Origin: Anseranas semipalmata
Taxonomy: Eukaryota; Chordata; Aves; Anseriformes; Anseranatidae
Reading direction: 5' to 3'
Length of the DNA stretch: 64,000 nucleotides
Assembly (NCBI GenBank): GCA_013399115.1
Contig: VXAA01001141.1
Coordinates: 335,461-399,460, forward strand
Part shown: positions 24,999-37,527 of the stretch, one piece after another
Layout of the letters: each line of letters starts with the position of its first letter
How positions within the stretch are numbered: position 1 is the first letter of the stretch
Position numbers and translations under genes: made by a program
Notes under the pieces: generated by a model
What the model was told of the DNA's origin: nothing
Seen by the model: only the letters and a program-made list of their open reading frames with translations
Database searches by the model: none

Positions 24999-26788
24999 TT
25001 CACCTTCTCCGCTTGGCTCACGACTGACAACAAACTCTCCTGGAAGAAATATCACTTCGGTGGTCCCTGTGTCAGACAACTCCTGACATCCCCACACCTT
25101 GGCTGCCTTTGCTCTGGCCTTCTCCAGCCCCACCGCGTGCTGCAAGGAGGACAGCCTCCACCGCACAAAGCTCCCCGTGGGTTTATCCAGCGCTGCCCTG
25201 CCCCGCTTGCCATTGCTAAGCACTGCTACCGCGCCATCGAGTCACGCTCTCACGGAGCGGTTAGCGTAGCTCCAGAATTCAGCAGCCGTCCGTACTGGAA
25301 CTTATCGCTCAGCGCAGATCTGGCCTCTGAATTTCGGCCAGGACAATCCCCATCCAGGTCCCACAGGGAGCAGACCGCTCTAACGTTCACCAGGGAGTCC
25401 AAAGCTTCATTAAAAATGGAAGCTCCAACTCATTACGGGAACTGGCAGTGCTGCTTAACATGCGGCAGGCATCTCAATGTGAGCCTAAATATCCTTAGAG
25501 GAGATGTTTCATGCAACCAGAGGTGTGAGCCAAGGTTCAGCATTAACCCTTGCAACACAGTTTTTTGAGACAGCCCAAGTACAGCAGGAAATTACACACC
25601 AAACAGCAGAAAAAGGATAATCCGGGCAGCATGGGAATACCATTCCCTGCGGATTGCAGGACCCTCACCGCAGCCCTGGAGAAGCACCACTGCCAGGCAG
25701 CTCCAGCGCCCAACGCGCAGGGGTACGGCTCCATTTGGGGACCCCCAACCAGCACCTGGGCTTTCCCACCTTAATAGCAACATGACACGGGGAAAACAGC
25801 ATTCTTTAAACTCATTGCAGGGCAGGGAAGGACACTGATAGCAACCTCCATGTATGTGGAGCCATAATCCAGGCTATTATGGTCTGGTTCGTAAGGGCAA
25901 GACCTACGTAGAAGAGAATTTTGCTAATGAAATCGCAAGGTAAAAAACGGGGACTGGCAAAACCCTAGCACGAGATGCAAGGCCAGCAGCCAAAGGTAAG
26001 TGAGATAATTCATCCTCCAGCTCAGCCCCTTCACAGCAAACACCATAGGGCAGATTCTGACCATGAAGGTGTAAATGGGTCCTGCTTCAGACCTCCCAAA
26101 CCCTTCCTACAGCCTCAACGGGAGACGCTTGGCCAGCTACGACGGCAAAGCCAAGCCCCAGAGACCTCTCCACTGGCTTGCTCCAGACCGAGCTCTACCC
26201 CTGGGTTTTGCCACCACGCTACCCAAGGTGTCGTGATTTCTTCCTGCTCCTTACACAGGGCTGAATAGATTTTAAGATGGAAGAGTAAAGGCTGCACTGC
26301 TCACAGGACAGAGCTAGCCTGAGCAGTGAAACACGTCGTGAAGAGAAGCTGCGTCTTATCGCAGTCAGAGGAGAGCTGTAATACAATCGAGATCAACTTT
26401 GCTAACAAAAGCCCTTCAAGTTCAGGCAAAGCTTTTGATGGGGCAGCGATTAAGTCCATGCCTCAGTTTTGGGAAGTTCCACTGATAATTAAGAACTATA
26501 CATCCTAAATGAGATGTATGCTTTAACGTGGGAAACCTAGCAGCGCGGATTTCCCAAGCCCTGGCAGCAAGACACGCCAAACACACGGGCACATTCACAC
26601 AGGTCGAAGTGAGAAGCCACGAGAGCAAACCTCTTGTGACCGAGAGGAGCCAAATATGCTTTGACCTTTCAGTCTAGCTCATCTTTGTACGGATGACACG
26701 TTTTGGTGACAGGGCAGGGTTAGGCAGTGGAGCAAACGCCCATCCAGTCGTCCTGAAGACCAAGCAGAGCTTGCCCCAGACAGGGGGG

Positions 26789-27014
26789 AGGTTTAGGTTT
26801 GGATATTAGGAAAAACTTCTTCACTGAAAGGGTTGTGAGGCATTGGAACAGGCTGCCCAGGGAAGTGGTTGAGTCACCATCCCTGGAGGTATTTAAAAGA
26901 TGTTTAGATGTAGAGCTTAGTGACATGGTTTAGTGGAGGGCTTGTTAGTGTAGGTCATAGGCTGGCCTAGGTGATCTTGAAGGTCTCTTCCAACCTAAAT
27001 GATTCTGTGATTCT
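26789..27014 (+). mobile_element. CR1 LINE fragment, 3' end (5'-truncated)
   Basis: This is a typical avian CR1 3' end in plus orientation. Diagnostic blocks in order are TATTAGGAAAAACTTCTTCA, GGAACAGGCTGCCCAGGGAA, CCATCCCTGGAGGTATTTAA and GGTCTCTTCCAACCTAAATG. It finishes with the family's short 3' terminal repeat (GATTCTGTGATTCT at 27001-27014). CR1 is the dominant non-LTR retrotransposon of birds and most copies are truncated like this one, so no reverse transcriptase is present. It lies antisense to CSNK1G1 in the intron after coding exon 1. The left boundary is approximate. Confidence 0.96.
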
Positions 27015-29524
27015 CCTCCACTTCGGGGCTCGCCGAACCTTCGTGAGACCTGTGCACAACTCAGGCCAACGTCCGACTTCAGAACGCTACGCAATTTCTC
27101 TGGGTAACACGCTTCTCCAAAAACCCCCTTGGTACAGCAGCCTATTAAGAGAGGATACAACTAACAGGCAGGATCCAGCCCTTCTACCATTTTTTTTTCC
27201 TTCGAATTGGGAGAAAAGCTGCACGAACTCGTTTTTACTAAGTGAAGGTAGAGTTTTGAAAATGCCAGATTATGTTTGCATTGGAGCAAAAAGATTCAGG
27301 CTCCAGTCTACGTCTCTGCATTAAAATAAGCCACTTGTCTGTCCAGAACTTCATGCTTATTTAAAAAAAAATATAGAAACTCAAATAATTTTACTTTAGC
27401 ATCTGTTTTATGCTCTACTAATAAGAGTGCCAAACACTGGGGGGGGGAAGAGATATTTGAAGAGGCTTATTTATCCCTAACACTCCTCATGGTTCAGGAT
27501 TCCAGGTAAATACAGATGCAACAGTCGATGCATTGAACCTGCCCACGAGCTGTTAAAGCTCCAGAGGTTTCTCCGGTGAGGACAGGGAAAAAATCCATTT
27601 GGTAAGTTCTTGAATCAGCCTGAGGAGGTCAGCCCAAGGGTCTAAGCATCTTGTCCAAGGAAACAGCCATCGGTTACCCATGTTTCATCTTACCCGGGGC
27701 CAGGCACTGACTTTTGTGCTCATCTCCTTCCCATCTCAGCTCGTCTACGGGCTGGAATCCAACTGCGCTGCTCCCACGTGAGCAACAGCTCCAAAAAAAT
27801 AACACCCCTGGGGCTGCGTTTGCAGCAAGAGAGATCAGCCCTAAGCAGCTACCTTGATGCTCACAGAGAACAGCCTCCTGCCCTCCCCGGCAGGATCAGC
27901 CCTCCGTCTGGCGCTCGAGCACGGTGCGAGAAGAGCTTCGAGTGAAAACACATCACCTGAAAGGAGGAATTCTTTGGAGAATTGGAAAACGCGTTTTCCA
28001 CTTGTTTATCAGCCTACAGGCTGTGCACGACTTTGTTCTTCCCGCATTACTAAAAGCATTCGCTGACACTTTACTTCTCTGAAATCATGTTAAAAAAAAT
28101 GCCAAAAAGCAGAGGGCACGTCATTCATCTTTCGTAGGACAAAACTGTTATCAGAGACTTGTTTGCTCATATTTCAGACATGCTGCTTCTCCCTCCCCAC
28201 TGCACAGCTCAGCAATAATTAGCATCGCATCTGTGCAATAGAAAGATCTGCTGCTTAACCAAACAGGAGTTCTTAAAGGTATAGTGACTGGCAAAAAGTA
28301 AAAGAAGGTTAAAAACAAAATATAGAGCTTCTGTACAGACTTCATTTCTAATTGCTGTTATCAGTACGTATGGCCCGTTGCCCAAATGCAGCGTGCTGCA
28401 GCATACTTAAGACATATTAGCAAAACATTTACCAGTGTACCAAAAACCCCAAACCAATGAACCAAAAAAAAAAACAACACAAAAAGGACCACTTGGTTAA
28501 GAGGTGTTGCTTTTTCCCTGATTAAAACAAAATTTCTCTGTAAAACTGATCTTCTCAGAAGTGAAATCTCTCACGAAAAGTCCTTAGCTTAGAAACAATA
28601 CATTAGTGAGACATCCAATGCTGCTCGGAGAAACGTGGAAAGAACAACTGTGGAGACAAAAATCAGAATTTGGGCTCCAGCTGAACAAAAGCAGGAACCA
28701 TTTAGCTGCTGATGGCTCGGTGCTGTTTGGATCACGAAGCAATTCAACGGCTCTTTCCATATGGATCTCACTATCGTGCCATTTGCCGTTGGGGGGGTCT
28801 CTGAAAATGCATTGCAGCTCTGCAAGTTATGTTACTGTAAGGATCCAGACTGTGCTACCTTCAGCTGCAGGTAATGAGCACTCACATTCAGGAAATTGGG
28901 AATTTTTGTCCCTCCCTTTCCGCCTTTGGAGCATTATCTCTGCTCTTGCAAATCAATAAAACTTCTCTGACGTAATGCTGAAACCAAGACTACCCATTTT
29001 CCGGGACGGATCATAAGCAAGCTGGCTGATCTTCACCCTGCGGAGAAGCAGCATGTCCTACAGATGCAATAACCAAACCTCGGAATGACAGATTGATCAT
29101 ACATAGATTCGAAACAGGAATCTACAAAGAAGCTATCGGTAATTATGTCTTATAACCCTTTGGTTACCTGAAGCAACTGCCTGATCAATTTATCCATCAT
29201 CCCTTGTGCCTGATGCACAAACTGTTTTAATTCTAAATAGATACCAAGTTCTGGGCGAGCGGTGTTTACACCAGCCAACCTGCCTCAAGTTTATTAGCAC
29301 AGTAAACCACTTTGTTCAGCAGAAAAGGGAAATGCAGCTGGTTTAAGTCAGGCAAGACCACCGCAAGCTGCTGCTTCTGATCTGAAAAAGCTACCCCAAA
29401 AACCACACACTGGGAGCTCAGGAGCATGTAATTAAAAACACAGTCTGCTTCCCCCACCTCGTTTAAAAAAAAAAACAAAACACAAAAACAACCAAACACG
29501 CCACTAACGCATCTTTTGTCTAGG

Positions 29525-29750
29525 CTGACTTGCGAGCCCGCAAAGCCATCTGGCTGGGCGACCAGCTGCAAGACACACGGTTAGAAGACCAACGGAGCAA
29601 GAAAAAAGCTGGGGCCGTGGGGCCGGCTCAGCGGCCGCGAGGCAGCACCAGATGGCCGCCTGCACGCCCCGCTCCTCGCCAGCCAGCCGGATACGGGGGA
29701 CAGGCCAGGGAGCAGGTGACGGGGCAGAAAGTGGGGCTCTGAGCTTAGCG
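29525..29750. promoter_or_regulatory. CpG-rich patch just downstream of the first coding exon
   Basis: About 15-20 CpGs in 225 bases, with a GCGGCCGC site at 29632-29639, about 400 bp inside the intron after coding exon 1. It may be an intronic enhancer or a transcription start on the plus strand, but nothing beyond composition supports either. Confidence 0.25.
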
Positions 29751-30154
29751 AAGGACGTGGAACTGCGAAGATGTGGCTGAGTGCTGGGAAACAGGTCTGA
29801 GACATTACTTTAATAGGGTGTCCTAGCTTATGAACAAGAGATTGAGAGCAATCCAGACAGTTGGGAAGACTTTTCACCTTAGGCAAGACATTCAGCGTTG
29901 AGAACAGTCTTCATTGTTGGGATTGTTCAAAATTTGCATCTTTGGCCTCTCCAGTGTATTCACTTTGACTATATGCAAATAAAAATAACGCTAACAGTTA
30001 CATCTTCTGAGTCAGAAGCTTCAGGTAAGGTAGCTCGACACTTGGGAAACAAGCACATGCTTTTCTCAAGCCAGGGTAAGTTTTTATATATTTATATTCC
30101 GGTGGTGAAATGCTAATCTGGATAATGCAGGCCACTAAAACAGTTAGTTCTTAC

Positions 30155-30332
30155 CTAGTCTGAGTTCTCCAAAGTTCCCACACCCAATCTTCTTGCCCAC
30201 TCTGAAGTTGGGTCCCACCATAAGAACACCTGAAGAAGCAGATGAGCTCGGCCGAGAACCGTGACCGCTCCTCCCCGGCATCCCTTTCGTCGTCCGCTGC
30301 CTTTCATCCTTTTCCCTATTGGGATGGTCCAT
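30155..30332 (-). CDS. CSNK1G1: CSNK1G1 coding exon 1: start codon, N-terminal tail and glycine-rich loop
   Basis: The exon encodes residues 1-59 plus the first base of codon 60. The first 35 or so residues are a charged, Ser-rich tail ([16 protein letters not shown], then a Ser/Gly stretch). From [16 protein letters not shown] the kinase fold begins. The ATP-binding glycine-rich loop is G50-C-G52-N-F-G55, followed by the strand ELRLG. The ATG at 30332-30330 has A at -3 and G at +4, a strong initiation context. Reading back in frame there is no other ATG before an in-frame TGA about 100 bases upstream, which fixes the start. The donor after base 30155 reads G|GTAAGA and splits a glycine codon (phase 1), restored by GC at the start of the next exon. 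Compared with mammalian gamma-1 as I recall it, only the Ser/Gly-rich tail varies. Confidence 0.95.
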
Positions 30333-30571
30333 GATCTTAGTAAAATCTCTCTGCCAGAGAGCTGGCAGAAAGGAATCTGAGCGTGCACTCTCGTCCTTAG
30401 AATAGAAATATATAATCCAAAAGTATCTCAGTCAGGGTCCAAGAGAGTCATGGAAACGCGTGGAGTTCTTTTGGCACCGTATCCAGTTTCCTAATGCATC
30501 TTTATAATGTACCAAGTGGTCGATTATGTTCTTGAGAACTCAATAAAGGCAAGTTGCTTTTGGTTTCTCAC
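30333..30571 (-). other. CSNK1G1: CSNK1G1 5'UTR part of the start-codon exon
   Basis: This is the untranslated leader between the splice acceptor and the start codon. The acceptor is at 30572-30573: on the minus strand a pyrimidine tract (TCTTTTCTTTTCCCCAG) precedes the exon, so at least one more 5' exon lies further right. The leader contains two very short upstream ORFs, one of two codons at 30491-30499 and one of seven codons at 30438-30461. An in-frame TGA upstream of the main ATG rules out N-terminal extension within this exon. The 3' part carries a local inverted repeat (CCAGCTCTCTGG). The acceptor position is inferred from the tract and AG only; a transcript would settle it. Confidence 0.75.
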
Positions 30572-33500
30572 CTGGGGAAAAGAAAAGATATATGAAATAA
30601 AAATCATTATTTTAAAATACCAAGCAAGAAATGTACAATGTGGCAAACCTCCAGTACTTTCCAGAGCTATTTAGGCCTCGAGGAAATTAACAGCTATATA
30701 GGAACTTTATCGTTTTCTTAACAGTTTTCTGATAAAAAGCCCCAACATCACGATGAGAAATAAGTGCTGCCCATCCACTGCTTGCTGCTGGAGTTATCAG
30801 GACTAACACCGCACAAACTGACAAACGCGATTGCCATCACACCGGTATGTCAGTGGAAGCCGCAAGGCAATCGTGTCCCATCTTTAAAGCAACTGCGAAG
30901 TGTAAAGTTTGTTTTCTCTTGCTTCATCCATTTATAAAATACTACACAAGAGCCAGACAAAAAAATAGAAAGTAACAACAGAAAGGTGCCAAGAAAATAC
31001 TGAAGCAATTAAAGTTGCATACATCTACCACACTAAAAAGTCAAATTCTACTTCATTTTACATCTTTAAGTTGACCTCCAACTTACTTGCTAATTGAAAC
31101 TAGTGTATAAGAGAGATGACCAAAACGAGTAATCAAGGCAAGATTCTTGAAAAAAGTTAGAAATCTGCTGAACGTTGTGTCAACATACAGTTCACACTGC
31201 TACCATATCCCCGTGGTCAGAAGTGGACCACTCAAAAGTGGAACTCTGAAGCCTCTGTAGCACGGCCCACCACAGCCTGATGGGACAGCCTGGAGGTACC
31301 GATGGGGTGGGCAGGCTGCTCTTCACGTCCCAAGCAATCAGCAGGACGAGAGGAAAGGTTGCAGCATCAGGACCCAGTGGTAGGCAGTAGATTCGGACAC
31401 TCAGGAGAGGGTTGCAGATTCTTGCTTGAGAACTGCACCGCAACTAGAATAAACATACCTGGAAATATGCCCCACATCCCAGGACCTACACATGCTGTGC
31501 CGCGTTCCTTTAGGGGAAACTGGTGCATTCACAGCTTCCCAGATGTGAATGAAGAGTGCCCGAATGATTTTAGAAACAAGATTTGTCCTACTTCTGCATG
31601 GACGCTGCAGTTTCAGCATTTGCATGGACGTTAGGAAACACCTTGAAAGTCAGCAGAGACGTGCTGTATGAAGCCACCGAACAAGAGTCATCGTGGAAGG
31701 ACATCAGCAATAGAACGCTATCAGGAACGCCCAGAAACCCAACCATATTTATGAGGGTTCAAAAGTTACTAAGGCAATAGGCTCAGTCCTCCTGTAGTTA
31801 TATGTTCATAGCTTACTTTTCAGAGGATTTAGCAAGGCTCTTCCTGGTTGTTTTATGAAATTAAATGAAGCTAACCTACCTACTTCCAGTCCTCCAAAAA
31901 TAAAAGGCAAGAATTATTACCCATCCACAAACCAGTGGCACAGAACAAAAGCATTAACTCTTTTGAAATACGAGTATGTTCGCCCTCACCTTCAACTGTA
32001 GCATGCTTTTATTTCTTGAAACTTTGTTTTGATCTGAAGCATCTGTATACAAGGCAGAAGTCATTCACATCAGATCCAGAGCATGCAGGTCGCTAGCTAC
32101 AAGTCGGAAATTCCAACTTCTGAACACTTTAGCACCCCTCTGACCTTCTCTGGTCGTTTCCATTTGCAGTTCTACGCGCTCACACAAAAGAGGGCACAGT
32201 TCTCCCCAGCCTGAGCTCCCTCCCTAGATCGGAAATACTTCTGCAAAAAAACAAAGATTAAATAAGGAGAATGCACAACTTTAACACTGCTTTGCAATTA
32301 CTTTTTACTGCTTTTGTTCATACATCACTGGAGGCTTCTATGTCAGACAGGGAGCTTGCAGCAGGACTCTCAAGAGACTCCATCTTCATAGGAAGGTCTT
32401 CTAGACCTTCAGTATTGACGAGGAGCTAGTAAGAGGGTGAATTAATATCCATACACGTGGATCCGCTTCATGCAGGAGGACAGTCCCACAAAAGCACCCA
32501 TTTAATACTTAAAACTGAATATGGATTAGCAGGAAGTATCCGTTAGAGGCAAACGGGATGAACTGGTTCTTCATCGCAGAGATCCCCAACATACTTCCGA
32601 GCGGCAGCGCTTATTTTGACAGGGCGAGTTAGCGCCGTTTCTCAAAGCTGTTTGCGTAGATACAAGCACAGCTTTATTTGCTTTGGGAAATCAGACTACA
32701 GACTAAAAGATGAGCAGAACAGAGGAATGTCACGAATGAAAAAGCGGCAGCACTTAGGAAGACACACTTGATCCTATCAAATCCGGAGGGGAAAATTTTT
32801 CTCCCTGCAGACAGAAGTCATTATTTTCCATCAAGGCCGGAAAATCAGTGGGCACCAACTGCAGACCCCACAAAAGGGGTAACAAAAAAAAGTCTCTAGC
32901 AAGAGCTAGATCCCTTCCCNCAGCATTTTGCGAGACACGAAGGGCCGCACAGCTTTGTAGGCTGAGGAGATGCCACTTCAAAGGTGGCCAAAAACTGAGA
33001 GGAAGAGGCAAAATCTGCACAATCGTGACCGATTACAGCAAAGGAAGGAGGAATGGTACAATTCTGGTAAAGTTGCAAGTCGATTCTCTTTTCAAAGGGT
33101 CTGGCTACCTGCTGGCAAAAGGTAGCGATGCTACAGAACAGCATTTCACCAGCGCTAGGAAAGTGGAGCCGAGAGCCACCAAAAGGCAGAGACATGGTTT
33201 AACATATTTCAAACAGCTCATATTTGAGCTGATATTGATTCCCTCGCCTCCAGTCCAAAGTCCAGACTCGACTCAAGCCCTGAGTGCTGGATTTCAGATC
33301 CAACAGCAGAAATACGCTGCTCTATTTGACGCTTATGCCGTCTTGCTCACTACTTCCACAGTGGGACAAGCAACTCCGTTCTTCTTGTGTACAGACGAAG
33401 CACACGAGAGCTCCACCACGCGTTTTCTGGCTTGTGAAATAAGATTTTAACAGTTATAAGCTCCTATGCCCCCAGCCTTCCTCCTTCCCCAGCGTTTCGC

Positions 33501-36500
33501 TGATTTGTATAAGGTCTCCCCAAGGGGAAGGATGGAAAGGTCACGCCTGAATCTGAGAACACTAAACATCCTCCTCCTTAGCTGAAAGCCTCCAGCAAAC
33601 AGGAATTCAGATCAGCAATGACCCCGTCAATAAGAAGAGGTTTGATAGCTTCTTTATTACGGCCAACCTGATCCCAGTTGTCAGTACACCGAATTGCATG
33701 AAGATCTTTCACTACTGCTACCATATACTAAAAGTATACTAAAAACGGAGTAGCAATAGTGAAAGTAGTAGTATCTGGCATCAAACATGGCTTTTGAAGA
33801 CTAACAAAGTACAAGCACTTGGTTTTGGAAGAGGAGTGGCAGAAGAATGAAGACTAGACTGTAATTTGGAGTCAGTCGCATTAAAATTTAAAGACTACTC
33901 AGAGCACCAGGACTATTTCCTGCCACGATTCAAACTTTTTCATAACGATTTTCCTTCCTACCTTTCCACCCACTCAGCAAGATTGCTCCTGAAAGTTACT
34001 TGCATTTAAAGAAAGCTGCGTGAACATATTTGCCTAATGGTGACTCAGTTCAATTCCAGTATTCATTTCACTACAATGTACTTGAGGACAGGGGAACGGT
34101 TATTTAATAAAAAAAGATACAGGCTTGAAAGGAAATTACTTAAAGCACAGTTAGCTAAATAAAGAAGTCAACTTAGTATCCTACATGCTTCCAAATGCTT
34201 TGGACTTGAGATCTACATCACTCCCGCTCCTCTACCAACAAAACCACAGTGCTAGAGCTACAAACCAGCTTCTAGCCGGTGTTGAAGGCAGCTTCCACAA
34301 TGAAGTCCCTAACTTTGGAAGCAGCAGTAGTAAAGGACAACGCAAATGAGACTAGTGTGAACACGTCAGAGCAATCCTTATTTCTACCCTTCGAAGGCAA
34401 AGCTTGCTTCCCATGCACCAAAAATTTCTTTGACCTGCTTGAGATACTCTGGAGACCTCTCCAAGACAAGAGCACGAGCTGTCAGTGTTGCTTTGTGGCA
34501 CAATTTCAGAAGATATCTGTCCACACCGATATTGCAAGTGAATCCCCCTTTCCTCAAATCAAATAAAGCAGGTCTGATCCAGGTCCACGTGTATTTTTGA
34601 TTCACAAGGGATTCAAAACGTACTAGAACGCAAATGCTTGGTGCGCCAATTACCCAACTAACAAGCGGAAGCAGTTCACCCCTACAATTCCTTTTTCCTC
34701 CCTTTTAGCCAAGATCTTGAAGAAAGCCTCACATTCTGTTGGGATGGGTGACCTCATCCAGCTCTGTATGAAAACAGGAACTCCGTTTCTCAAAGCAGCA
34801 CCACGACTCTTGCTTTAGGACAAGGCATGTGCCTTCTCACTGTGTTTTCCAACATCCACCCTATGTGCACATGCAATACTTCTGGTAAGTCTCTTGATCT
34901 GGGGAGTGTTTCCAGGCAAGATCTGCTATTTTCCACGTGACTTCAAAGACTATAAAATCCTCCAGGGCTCTCAACTGAGATGTTATAAACGTACGGATAT
35001 GAGATCACCAGCTTCCATGCTCATCCCATGCAAAAAGCGAAGCCTTCAGCTGCACAAAGCTTTGCTCGCTTTGCCACAGATCAGGACAAGCCATTCGCCC
35101 TCTGGAGAAGGGCTAACAGCCAGTGTGCAGGTTATGAGGATTTTTTTTTTTTTGAAACCAGGACACACGATGCATTCACGCACGTTCTTAGCATCTGCCA
35201 ACTCCTTTTATTAGCTTACACCCTTAAGTTTAGAGCAACAAGCTGGCTTTGTGTCCCTTGTTTCACTGCATACATTAACAGCTTCCTAGGCGTCAACGCT
35301 CTTCCTTTATTAAAACAAGATTAGCAAACCTTTCACTTACAGCTTTGCTCTCTTCCACGCAGACAAACACCTCCATCAGCTTCAGCACCCTTCACGCCTT
35401 CTCATCCCATGACCTCTTCTCTTCCTTCCATGACCTTCCACCTCTTGTCCCGCTTCTGCCCATGCTGCTTTCTGACTGGCCCCAAGAAAAACTTTTTTTT
35501 CCCCCCAAAGCCACAAACAGCACTAGAGTGAACTGGTTTTAGTGTCCTCAATGTTGTGAAAAACAGAAAAACTGAAAAAGGCAGGTGCATGGCACGTCAG
35601 ATGTCCCACACTTGGGAGGTTCTGTCCAACCTTGAAGGCTACAGATGCCTTTTAAACACTACGAGTCGCTTCTGTTGAATCATTTGACCAAATGACTTAA
35701 TCATCAGCTTATGCAGTTAGTTTTGTTCAGCGCTTCACAGGCAGAAAAAAAAAAAAAGGTGAGGCAACAAACAGTATTTAAGTCTAAATTGTTGGGAAGG
35801 GAGAGGGATGGACAACTGCAGATCACTACACTCATTTCTTACTCATGGAGGCACAGGACTGTCAAGCTGACACGCTACAGTTCCAGTTTTCACAGAAAGG
35901 AACGAGCCCAAATGAAGTCTCATCACTTCCCATACTTGGGAAGTGAACTCGCTTGAAGTCTTCTGCATGAAGTCTTCCTGAAGATCCTGTGAACTTCCTA
36001 AAAATATTAATCGCTTAATCCTCAACTTGGCAGGTTACTTCTCCAAGCGAGTCTCAGGATGTAGATCGTCTCACCAAGAGCATCTTGTACGTTCATTCCC
36101 AAACTTTGTTCTCAAAAGCCTTTACACAAGTCCAATGTAAAAGCCAGGAACGTTACGGAGGAAGAAAGTAATTTAGTTCATCCACGCGCAGAGTCTCGAA
36201 ACAAAAAATAGACCATTTTTGGGAAAGCGGTTTGTGTGATGCAAGCTAGATTCATCGACTCCCCTTCTCCACTCAAGTTCAAGCCAAACGTTTGCAGCAG
36301 CCACGTATGCATATTCCTACGCACGTAACAAAGCGCTAAAGACCATAATCTGCCAGAAAGAGAGGGTTAGTGCATTTCATTAAGAGCTGCATGATGCTGG
36401 AACAGCTAAATGAATGCTTAAATCGAGGGAAAAAAAATCCCTTAATGAAACACGAGACTTTTTTGTTTCAGTTGGGAAGAGGAAAAAAGATGAAGAGCAT

Positions 36501-37049
36501 CCGCCAGATCAGCTCCAGCCCATCTTCTGAGGCTGGCAGCACACAACAGGCATCCAGCCCCCTGTGCAAAGGCCAGACAGACTGCCAGACAGACAGACTG
36601 CCAAAGCCGTGTGCCAGCAGCGAGCACCTCCAAACCATGCAGGTGCTCAGCCCACGCTTTCAAGCAATGGTTTTGAAGAAAAAAAAAAAAGGGCAAGCCT
36701 ACCAAAGAAGAGGTTACTTCTAGACAGCCATGTGCATCTCCAAGGAATATCCCACATCAGGCAAATTCCGGTGCCTCGATGGCACGCAGCGGCTGCTGGA
36801 TGGGCTTTGCACTTACTGCTACCAACAGAGAACACAGTCCTCGAGGAGACCACCGCTGCGGCTTCGTCTCTGGAGCAGGCTGGGATCACCGGGAGCATCG
36901 CTGCTTTTGCAGATTTATAGCACAGCTTCACACAGATGCACCTCAATAGTCTGTGACTGTTTCATCTGGCAAGGAAAAGCAGCCTGGAGGACGAATTGCA
37001 GACAGGCTCGGAGAGCTTGAAAAGACTGGTGATTTGGCAGTTAAAGGCA

Positions 37050-37064
37050 AAAAAAAAAAAAAAA
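37050..37064. repeat. Poly-A run (15)
   Basis: A15 followed by CCCTTCACACC. Simple sequence. Confidence 0.9.
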
Positions 37065-37511
37065 CCCTTCACACCATCCAAACCATGAAATGCTTTTTTC
37101 TGCTTTCAGAAAAGAACGCAAGTATCGAGTTCAGAGCCAACACGGCTTTCACGGTGTGTGTGTGCGGGGGGAAATGCCTCTTATTAGAGGAAAAGTCCTC
37201 ATGAACCTGAACAGAGAGGGTCACAGAAAACCAATGACCCTTTAATAGCGAGGAGTAAGTAGAAGTCGTGCTAATTAAACACAGCTTGAGCTGACAGGCA
37301 GCCCTGCCTAATTCCAAGTGATGCTGAGGAGCATATTCTGACCTGGCTGTGCACCAAAATGAACACGAGCGCTCATCAGGTATGCGTTTCCCCCGTGGAG
37401 GAACAAACTCGTGGCAAGTGCCACCCAGTATCGATAAAAACGGTATAATTACTAAATAGCAATGAAATGGGATTCAGCTGGAGGCTGTGTCCCATCCCAA
37501 GAGACAGGCTC

Positions 37512-37527
37512 TATATATATATATATT
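37512..37527. repeat. (TA)n microsatellite
   Basis: Short alternating TA tract of about eight units in upstream or intronic sequence. Confidence 0.9.

Larger units (their letters stand above)
24119..30154 (-). other. CSNK1G1: CSNK1G1 intron between coding exons 1 and 2 (6.0 kb)
   Basis: Bounded by GTAAGA at 30149-30154 and AG at 24119-24120. It holds one CR1 3' end (26789-27014), an inverted repeat (24966-24998) and a CpG-rich patch just downstream of the donor (29525-29750). A plus-strand open frame of 219 codons at 24909-25568 has no recognisable domain and runs antisense to the gene; I do not call it. Confidence 0.88.
952..30571 (-). other. CSNK1G1: CSNK1G1 gene, 5' half (four exons, three complete introns)
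   Basis: The span runs from the exon with the start codon (right) to the last exon inside the window (left). Four exons at 30155-30571, 24078-24118, 19533-19602 and 952-1103 join in frame into 147 residues of a casein kinase 1 gamma. Introns are 6036, 4475 and 18429 bp, all GT...AG, with phases 1, 0 and 1. The paralogue is called CSNK1G1 rather than CSNK1G2 or CSNK1G3 because the N-terminus starts [15 protein letters not shown], as I remember for the gamma-1 proteins of other vertebrates. The gene is incomplete: the HRD loop, DFG motif and cysteine-rich C-terminal tail must lie to the left of base 1. One or more non-coding 5' exons must lie to the right, because the start-codon exon begins with a splice acceptor. 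Gamma isoforms are membrane-bound CK1 kinases, known for phosphorylating LRP6 in Wnt signalling. Confidence 0.93.

Noticed and set aside
24909..25568. 219-codon plus-strand open frame, the longest-looking non-CSNK1G1 frame
   Set aside because: It is antisense in an intron, has no domain, signal peptide or repeat pattern, and one frame of this length is not surprising in 64 kb read in six frames.
30155..30388. 77-codon minus-strand frame overlapping the CSNK1G1 start in another frame
   Set aside because: It begins with GTG, not ATG, so it is not a likely eukaryotic uORF; it is a shadow of the real exon.
32848..33450. 200-codon plus-strand open frame containing an unknown base
   Set aside because: No recognisable motif. 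The unknown base at 32920 makes even the frame uncertain.
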